A program made the position numbers and the translations under genes. Of a stretch of DNA of 29,421 nucleotides, positions 24,223 to 29,421 are shown one piece after another; positions within the stretch are counted from its first letter, which is position 1, and every line of letters begins with the position of its first letter. A model generated the notes under the pieces. The model was not told where the DNA came from and made no database searches. It saw only the letters and a program-made list of their open reading frames with translations. Origin of the DNA: JAYVYM01 sp046593925 (GTDB lineage: Bacteria; Actinomycetota; Actinomycetes; Mycobacteriales; SCTD01); the NCBI GenBank assembly GCA_046593925.1, contig JBKJQN010000058.1, forward strand, positions 1 through 29,421, read 5' to 3'.

Positions 24223-25096
24223 GCCTGCCGGGGTCATCTACGACATCGGCTTCCGGCACTACGACGGCCCGCGGCTCGGCCGCCGGCAGGTGGTGCGTGC
24301 ACTGTTCGTCGAGAGCGCCCGCGGCGCGTACGGCGTCGGCCGGTCCACCCGGTCCAAGATAATGCCCATCCTGCTGCTGGTGGCGGTCAGCCTGCCGGCG
24401 TTGATCTCGGTGGTCATCCTGAACGTCACGGGCGGTAGGACGCTGCCGATCGGCTACTCCGCGTACGCGCTGGCCGTCGTCCCCCTGCTGTCGCTCTACG
24501 TCGCCGGCCAGGCACCGGCGCTGGTCTCCCGCGACCTGCGCTTCCGGGTGGTGTCGCTGTACTTCTCCCGGCCGTTGCGTCGCGTCGACTATGTACGCGC
24601 CAAGTTCGCCGCACTCACCGTGGCCCTGCTGGTGATCACCACCCTGCCGGTCGTCGTGCTGTACGCGGGCGCGCTGCTCGCGAAGCTGCCGTTCTGGGCG
24701 CAGACCCGGGCTGCCGCGGTCGCGCTGCTGGGCTGCGTACTGCTGTCGGTGCTGCTCGCCGGGCTGGCGCTGGTCGTCGCCGCCGTGACACCACGCCGTG
24801 GGCTCGGGGTCGCGGCGGTGATCACACTGCTGGTCATGCTCTCTGCCGTACAGGGCACGCTGGACGCGCTCGGGCAGGCGCAGGGCAAGCCGGCGCTGTC
24901 GGGATGGTCCGGCCTGCTGACCCCGTTCACGCTGGTAGGCGGGCTGCAGCGGTGGGCCTTCGACGCACCGGTCGCGGGTGCCCCGGACCCGCCCGGCGCG
25001 CTCGGCGGTCCGGTCTATCTCGCGGTTGCCGTCGGCCTGGCGGCCGCCTGCTACGGCCTGCTGGTGCTGCGCTACCGCCGGGTCTCGGTCTCATGA
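24209..25096 (+). CDS. ABC-2 type membrane permease (first pair)
   Basis: 295 residues with about six transmembrane helices (from ILLLVAVSLPALISVVILNV through YLAVAVGLAAACYGLLVL). The cytoplasmic N-terminus has YDIGFRHYDGPRLGR, seen in actinobacterial permeases of this type. LYFSRPLRRVDYVRAKF matches the ABC-2 loop between helices two and three. Start GTG 24209-24211 overlaps the ATPase gene by 14 bases and has AGGAG four bases upstream. Its TGA overlaps the MTVIS minicistron ATG (25093-25096). Confidence 0.9.
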   Translation: MSTPEPAGVIYDIGFRHYDGPRLGRRQVVRALFVESARGAYGVGRSTRSKIMPILLLVAVSLPALISVVILNVTGGRTLPIGYSAYALAVVPLLSLYVAGQAPALVSRDLRFRVVSLYFSRPLRRVDYVRAKFAALTVALLVITTLPVVVLYAGALLAKLPFWAQTRAAAVALLGCVLLSVLLAGLALVVAAVTPRRGLGVAAVITLLVMLSAVQGTLDALGQAQGKPALSGWSGLLTPFTLVGGLQRWAFDAPVAGAPDPPGALGGPVYLAVAVGLAAACYGLLVLRYRRVSVS

Positions 25097-25118
25097 CGGT
25101 GATCTCATGACGGTGATC
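25091..25118 (+). repeat. Perfect 14-bp tandem duplication at the permease-ATPase junction
   Basis: TCATGACGGTGATC occurs at 25091-25104 and 25105-25118. Each unit carries an ATGA overlap; the GGTGA inside the first copy lies at ribosome-site distance from the ATG of the second. The 14-base length shifts frame and closes a five-codon frame. Confidence 0.97.
25093..25110 (+). CDS. MTVIS minicistron between ABC permease and ABC ATPase
   Basis: Five codons, ATG 25093-25095 overlapping the permease stop and TGA 25108-25110 overlapping the ATPase ATG at 25107. The peptide copies the first four residues of the downstream ATPase (MTVI). It results from the 14-bp duplication; whether it is translated is unknown. 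Confidence 0.4.
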   Translation: MTVIS

Positions 25119-26036
25119 GAGCTGGCAGCGGTGTCGCGATGGTTCGGCAACGTGGTGGCCGTCAACGACGTGACGATGCGGATCGGCCCGGGCGTGAGCG
25201 GTCTGCTCGGACCGAACGGCGCCGGCAAGTCCACCCTGCTCAACATGATCGGCGGCTTCCTCGGGCCCTCCACCGGCACGGTCACCCTGGACGGCCGGCC
25301 GACCTGGCGCGACGAGTCGATCTACCGGGTGGTCGGGCTGGTCCCGGAGCGTGAGGGGATGTACGAGTCGCTGACCGGCGGCGAGCTGGTGCTGGCCAAC
25401 GCGCGCCTGCACCGGCTCGCCGACCCAGCCGGCGCGGCGCAGCGCGCGATCGAGGCCGTGCAGATGGCGCCGGCGGCGGCGCGGACCATCTCGACGTACT
25501 CGAAAGGGATGAAGCAGCGGATCAAGATGGCCACGGCGCTGGTGCACGAGCCGGCGGTCCTGCTGCTCGACGAGCCGTTCAACGGGATGGACCCGCGCCA
25601 GCGCCTGCAGCTGATGGATCTACTGCACACGCTCGGCGAGCAGGGCCGCACCGTGCTGTTCAGCTCCCACGTGCTGGAGGAGGTGGAGCAGATCGCCGGC
25701 AGCATCGAGGTGATGGTCGCGGGGCGGCACGCCGCCTCGGGTGACTTCCGCGAGATCCGGCGGCTGATGACCGAGCGGCCGCACCAGTACGTCGTGCGCT
25801 CCAGCGACGACCGCGCGCTCGCCGCTGCCGTCATCGCCGACGGGTCGGCATTCGGGGTGGAGCTGCGCGCCGACCCGGGCGGGACCGGCGGGGCGCTGCA
25901 CGTGCAGGCCGCCGACGTGGGGCGCTTCTCCCATGCGCTGCCGGCGTTGGCCGCTGAACACGCGGTGCGGCTGTTCGAGGTCACGCCGGCCGACGAGTCG
26001 CTGGAGAGCGTGTTCGCCTACCTGGTGGAGCGCTGA
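25107..26036 (+). CDS. ABC transporter ATP-binding protein (second pair)
   Basis: 309 residues. Walker A GPNGAGKSTLLNMIGGF, VGLVPEREGMYESLTGGE around the Q-loop (Glu replaces the usual Gln), signature YSKGMKQRIKMATALV, Walker B VLLLDEPFNGMDP and H-loop FSSHVLEEVEQ. The C-terminal region (about 225-305) is as in DrrA-like ATPases. Start ATG 25107 follows the minicistron; the first copy of the duplicated ATG is out of frame. It pairs with the permease that starts two bases after its stop-adjacent spacer. Confidence 0.93.
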   Translation: MTVIELAAVSRWFGNVVAVNDVTMRIGPGVSGLLGPNGAGKSTLLNMIGGFLGPSTGTVTLDGRPTWRDESIYRVVGLVPEREGMYESLTGGELVLANARLHRLADPAGAAQRAIEAVQMAPAAARTISTYSKGMKQRIKMATALVHEPAVLLLDEPFNGMDPRQRLQLMDLLHTLGEQGRTVLFSSHVLEEVEQIAGSIEVMVAGRHAASGDFREIRRLMTERPHQYVVRSSDDRALAAAVIADGSAFGVELRADPGGTGGALHVQAADVGRFSHALPALAAEHAVRLFEVTPADESLESVFAYLVER

Positions 26037-26037
26037 C

Positions 26038-26772
26038 GTGCCGCCGATGGTGGTGGTCGCCCGGCTGACGGTCAGCGGGCTGCTCGGCCGGCGCCGGGCC
26101 GCCGTGCTGATGGTCCTGCCGCTGGTGCTGCTCGTCCTCGCAGGCGTCTTCCGAACCGCCGCCGGCCGCGACCTCGGCACGGCCGTCGCGCTGCTCGGCG
26201 GCTTGGCTCTGGGGACAGTCGTGCCGCTGGTCTGCGTCGTGGTGGGCACCGGCGTGATCGGTCCGGAGATCGAGGACGGCTCCATCATCTACCTGCTGGC
26301 CAAGCCGCTGTCCCGCTCCTCGATCGTCCTCAGCAAGCTCGCGGTGGCGGTCGCGGTGGCCTGGGCACTACTCGTACCGGCCGTGCTGGTCGCCGGTCTG
26401 CTGCTGGTGGGCTCCTCCGAGCGGCTCGCAGCGGCGTACGCCCTCGCCGCCGCGCTCGCGGCGACCGCCTACTGCGCGCTGTTCCTGCTGCTGGCGGTGG
26501 TCACCCGCAATGCTGTGGTCGTCGGCCTGCTGTACGCCCTGATCTGGGAGACCACGATCGCTGGCGTGGTGCCCGGTGCCCGGGCGCTGAGCGTGCGGCA
26601 GTGGGCGCTGTCGCTCGCCGAGGCCGTGGTCGGCAGCGACGCCGCCCGGCTCGGGGTCAGCAGCGACGTGGCCCTGGGTACCGGTCTGGTCCTGCTGCTG
26701 ACGGTCACCGTCGCAGCGACCGCCTACGCCGTCGCGCGCCTACGCACCCTGCGACTCGGCGGCGACGACTGA
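26038..26772 (+). CDS. ABC-2 type membrane permease (second pair)
   Basis: 244 residues with about six transmembrane helices. GPEIEDGSIIYLLAKPLSRSSIVLSKL is the characteristic ABC-2 cytoplasmic loop (landmark EDGSIIYLLAKPLSR). It should form the channel for the second ATPase, probably as a homodimer or with the first permease. GTG 26038 starts one base after the ATPase stop; ATG 26047 is an alternative. It is the last gene of the plus-strand operon. Confidence 0.9.
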   Translation: MPPMVVVARLTVSGLLGRRRAAVLMVLPLVLLVLAGVFRTAAGRDLGTAVALLGGLALGTVVPLVCVVVGTGVIGPEIEDGSIIYLLAKPLSRSSIVLSKLAVAVAVAWALLVPAVLVAGLLLVGSSERLAAAYALAAALAATAYCALFLLLAVVTRNAVVVGLLYALIWETTIAGVVPGARALSVRQWALSLAEAVVGSDAARLGVSSDVALGTGLVLLLTVTVAATAYAVARLRTLRLGGDD

Positions 26773-27010
26773 GGACTCACCCGACACCGATGTTGAGCAC
26801 GCGCTCGGGCATGCGGTGGACCGTCCTACGGTGGGACCCCAGCTCGGCGGAAGCTTCAGGGCGGACGCCTTGCGGGACAAGCGCCTTGCGCCCCGCAGCA
26901 TCAACGCCCAGGGCCGCGCTCGACCGCCAGTGGATGAAGCGAGGTGCAAGCATCTGGTCGCGCGGCCTGAGCCGCAGCGGTGCAACAGGCTGGCAGTGAC
27001 GGCGATGCGG
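26773..27010. other. Convergent intergenic region, 238 bases
   Basis: It lies between the ends of the second permease gene (+) and the DUF3040 gene (-). A small hairpin ACCGT-CCT-ACGGT (26820-26832) is the best terminator candidate but is weak. CGCCTTGCG occurs twice near 26870 and 26882. No gene with family features is visible. Confidence 0.5.
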
Positions 27011-27472
27011 CTAGCGCTCGCCCCGCTCGCCACCGCGTTCGTCCCAACGGCGGTTCCAGCGCGCCTCGAGACGTCCGCGCCAACCACCTTGCGCTGCCGG
27101 CCGGTCACCGGCGCCGCGGGTGCGAGCCGGCCGAGCCGCCCGGCCCGGCCGGTTGGACCGCTCCTCACCCGCGACGCGGACCGACGGAGCTGACGGGGCA
27201 CTGCCCAGCCGCCTCCAGGCCGCCAGCGCGAGCAGCAGCGCGACGAACATCACCGCGAAGCCGGCGACACCGACCACGAAGCTGTTGGTGGGGACCCCCA
27301 GGACCAGCAGCACGAACCCGACGGCGAACACGATCGCGGCCCGGCGCAACCGTCTCCGCATGTGCGTCCGGAGGTCGGTCGTGCGCACGGTGGAAGCGAA
27401 TTTCGGGTCCTCGGCGTAGAGGGCCCGCTCGATCTGGTCGAGCAGTCTCTGCTCGTGCTCAGAGAGCGGCAC
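27011..27472 (-). CDS. DUF3040 membrane protein
   Basis: 153 residues. The N-terminus PLSEHEQRLLDQIERALYAEDPKFAST (landmark PLSEHEQRLLDQIE) is the DUF3040 signature, a family limited to actinobacteria. Two transmembrane helices follow (about 45-62 and 65-83) and then a disordered Arg/Gly/Pro-rich cytoplasmic tail. Function is unknown; the family is commonly encoded near dinB and the dcw cluster. Start GTG 27470-27472 is preceded by GGAGGGAG; an in-frame ATG at 27508 would add 12 untypical residues. Confidence 0.9.
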   Translation of the reverse strand: MPLSEHEQRLLDQIERALYAEDPKFASTVRTTDLRTHMRRRLRRAAIVFAVGFVLLVLGVPTNSFVVGVAGFAVMFVALLLALAAWRRLGSAPSAPSVRVAGEERSNRPGRAARPARTRGAGDRPAAQGGWRGRLEARWNRRWDERGGERGER

Positions 27473-27545
27473 GGCGCTCCCTCCGGAGGTGTCCACCACC
27501 ACTGACATGCAGCCGGACGGGTCTGGTGCGGACCCGCCTGAGGCA

Positions 27546-27574
27546 AGGATACGAGGGTCGGCGCCCTACGTCAC
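27546..27574 (-). promoter_or_regulatory. Candidate promoter of the DUF3040 gene
   Basis: GTGACG (27569-27574) and TATCCT (27546-27551) are 17 bases apart on the minus strand; TATCCT fits TANNNT. The -35 box overlaps the dinB stop. The leader would be about 70 bases. Confidence 0.45.
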
Positions 27575-28920
27575 GACGAGTCTGAAACACGGTCCTCACG
27601 GACGCCTTCCGAGGGGCTCGGGCGCCGGCTGGCACGTGGTGGCGGCGCCGCGGGACGGCGTCCGGCGGCCGGTGGGGGCGCCGTCGCCGGCAGCTCCCCG
27701 CCGGTCCGGACGAGGGCTGCCGGGCGTACCGCACCGACCCCGAAGCGTTGCGCCGCCCGGTCGACCGCCTGCTCGGCTTCCCGCCACCCGGAGTCGCGCT
27801 CACCGAGCAGCAGCTGGTGGGGCTGGCTCGCCGACGGCTTGATGCCCTCGACGCGTACTCCCACCAGCCGCAGCCTGGCCCGCTCCAGACCGAGCGCCTG
27901 GTACAGCGAGAGCGCGGTGTCGTAGACGGTGCGGCCCACGTCGGTGGCCTCGGGCAGCGTCCGGGCCCGCGTGAGGGTCGTGAAGTCGGCGAAGCGCACC
28001 TTGATCGACACGGTGCGCCCCACCTGATCGGTCGCGCGCAGCCGGGCGGCGGTGCGCTCGGACAGCCGGAGCAGCTCGCGGGCGATCACCACCGGGTCGT
28101 CGACGTCGACCGGGAACGTCTCCTCCGCCCCGATGCTCTTGTCCGGCTCGACGGGAACGACCACGCGGGCGTCGCGCCCCCACGACAGCGCGGACAGGTG
28201 CGCGCCGGTCGCCGCCCCGAGCGCCCGCTGAAGTGTCCCGAGCGGCGTGTGGGCGATGTCACCCACGGTGTGCAACCCCAGCCTGACCAGCTGCTCCTCG
28301 GTCTTCTCCCCCACCCCCCACAGGGCCGCAACGGGCAGCGGGTGCAGGAACGACACGACGGCGTCGGCGGGTACGACCAGCAGGCCGTCGGGCTTGCAGC
28401 GGGCGGAGGCGAGCTTGGCAACAAACTTAGTGCTGGCGACGCCGACCGAGCAGGTGATGCCCTGCTCGTCCTGCACGGTGGCGCGCACCCACTCCCCGAC
28501 CATCCGGGCGCCACCGAGCCGCCGGGCGGCACCGGCGACCCCGAGGAACGCCTCGTCGAGGGAGAGCGGCTCGACCAGCGGCGTCACCGAGCGGAAGACC
28601 TCCATCACCCCGGCGGAGACTTCGGCATACGCCTGGTGGTCGGGCTTGATCACCACGGCCTCGGGGCACAGCCGGCGCGCCCGCATCATCGGCATGGCAC
28701 TCGCGACACCGTGGGCGCGGGCCTCGTACGTCGCGGACAGCACGACGCCCCGGGACCCGCCACCGCCGACGATCACCGGCAGGCCGCGCAGCTCCGGCCG
28801 GCTGCGCAGCTCGACGCTGGCATAGAACGCGTCCATGTCGACGTGCAGCACGGTGCATCCCGTGTCGTCACCGGGCGGGCCGGTGGGCGGCCCGACCGGC
28901 GCGACCCGGCCACGGCTCAT
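27571..28920 (-). CDS. dinB: DNA polymerase IV (Y-family translesion polymerase)
   Basis: 449 residues. Catalytic acids are Asp28 in HVDMDAFYASVE and Asp122-Glu123 in PLSLDEAFLGV; TCSVGVASTKFVAKLASARCKPDG is the palm motif, followed by the thumb helix-hairpin-helix (LWGVGEKTEEQLVRLGLHTVGDIA, landmark GVGEKTEEQLVRLG) and the little-finger domain (about 245-370). QLLLGE near residue 370 resembles the clamp-binding QL.L motif. A long Pro/Ala/Arg tail of about 60 residues follows. ATG 28918-28920 has GGAAG nearby. It lies 27 bases after the methyltransferase gene. Confidence 0.95.
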   Translation of the reverse strand: MSRGRVAPVGPPTGPPGDDTGCTVLHVDMDAFYASVELRSRPELRGLPVIVGGGGSRGVVLSATYEARAHGVASAMPMMRARRLCPEAVVIKPDHQAYAEVSAGVMEVFRSVTPLVEPLSLDEAFLGVAGAARRLGGARMVGEWVRATVQDEQGITCSVGVASTKFVAKLASARCKPDGLLVVPADAVVSFLHPLPVAALWGVGEKTEEQLVRLGLHTVGDIAHTPLGTLQRALGAATGAHLSALSWGRDARVVVPVEPDKSIGAEETFPVDVDDPVVIARELLRLSERTAARLRATDQVGRTVSIKVRFADFTTLTRARTLPEATDVGRTVYDTALSLYQALGLERARLRLVGVRVEGIKPSASQPHQLLLGERDSGWREAEQAVDRAAQRFGVGAVRPAALVRTGGELPATAPPPAAGRRPAAPPPRASRRPSPSEGVREDRVSDSS

Positions 28921-28947
28921 GAGCGCTTCCCCGACACGTGGCGGCGG

Positions 28948-29421
28948 CTACGGGCGGACGGCCAGCACGTGCAGCTGGGTGGCGAGGTCGCGGAAGGGCA
29001 GGCGGGACGACAGCGCGCGTTCCAGCGCAAGCAGGGCGGCATGCGCACCCGGCTCGAGCTCGAGGGCGGCGCTGGAGACGAGGTCGGCCACGACGCGTAC
29101 GCCGTGCACCTGCTCGACGTGCAGACCAGCGGCGGTGACCAGCGCCTGCACGGCGTCGGGGGTGTAGCGACGGACCGCGCCGTCGGCCGGGCCCCAGCGC
29201 CCGGCCGGGTCGGTGAGGGCGTGCGCGGCCTCGTCGGGCCGACCGGCGAGAGCGCGCGCGAGGACCGCGGCGGCGCGGCCGGCGACCAGCAGGCTGAGCC
29301 GGCCGCCGGGACGCAGCACGGCGGTGACGGCGGCGAGGGCCTGCGCGGGGTCGCCGACGACCTCGAGCACGCTGTGGCAGAGCACGAGGCCGGCGCTGCC
29401 GGGCGCGACGAGGTCGGGCAG
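28948..29421 (-). CDS. Class I SAM-dependent methyltransferase, partial (N-terminus off the right edge)
   Basis: 158 C-terminal residues with the frame open at 29421. LVLCHSVLEVVGDPAQALAAVTAVLRPGGRLSLLVAG is the motif IV/V region of class I methyltransferases (landmarks LCHSVLE and LRPGGRLSLL), and RRYTPDAVQALVTAAGL matches the C-terminal half of CmoM/SmtA-like enzymes. The SAM-binding GxGxG motif would lie outside the window. The substrate cannot be stated. Orientation and the 27-base gap suggest cotranscription with dinB. Confidence 0.85.
   Translation of the reverse strand: MPDLVAPGSAGLVLCHSVLEVVGDPAQALAAVTAVLRPGGRLSLLVAGRAAAVLARALAGRPDEAAHALTDPAGRWGPADGAVRRYTPDAVQALVTAAGLHVEQVHGVRVVADLVSSAALELEPGAHAALLALERALSSRLPFRDLATQLHVLAVRP

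Noticed and set aside
26773..27010. A small gene in the convergent gap
   Set aside because: Frames in this gap have no ribosome site and no family features; the stretch reads as noncoding.

Overview
The window is very GC-rich and reads as the chromosome of a Gram-positive actinobacterium (class Actinomycetes). The evidence is a DivIVA/Wag31-type protein, a SepF and an FtsZ ending in the actinobacterial DDLDVPDFLK tail, an MurE with the meso-diaminopimelate DNPR motif, a DUF3040 protein, and many GTG starts with 4-base GTGA overlaps. Genus-level assignment is not possible from what can be seen here.

Positions 1-18303, all on the minus strand, hold the division and cell wall (dcw) cluster. In transcription order it runs mraZ, a small membrane protein, rsmH, ftsL, ftsI, murE, murF, mraY, ftsW, murG, murC, ftsQ, a PAS-GGDEF protein, ftsZ, pgeF, yggS, sepF, yggT and divIVA (cut by the window edge). 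The cluster is headed by a sigma70-type promoter overlaid by five TGGRK boxes at exact 10-bp spacing, the expected MraZ operator. ftsZ has its own leader with a candidate promoter and a good stem-loop. Two departures from the usual actinobacterial order stand out: murD is missing between mraY and ftsW, and a diguanylate cyclase gene sits between ftsQ and ftsZ.

Positions 18529-26772, on the plus strand and divergent from mraZ, encode a tightly overlapped set: MoxR AAA+ ATPase, DUF58 protein, TgpA-like transglutaminase, then two ABC ATPase/permease pairs. From 27011 the strand flips back to minus: DUF3040 membrane protein, DNA polymerase IV (dinB), and the C-terminal part of a class I methyltransferase cut by the right edge.

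The most unusual feature is at the gene junctions. At three of them (rsmH/ftsL, DUF58/transglutaminase, ABC permease/ABC ATPase) a short segment carrying the stop-start overlap is perfectly duplicated in tandem (17, 18 of 21, and 14 bp). Two of these duplications create 5-6 codon minicistrons (MTRIAA twice, MTVIS) linked by ATGA/GTGA overlaps. A fourth minicistron of 16 codons sits exactly between mraY and ftsW, where murD would be, with a GTGA overlap on both sides. Together they suggest a translational relay through tiny reading frames, or scars of replication slippage and deletion at coupled junctions.
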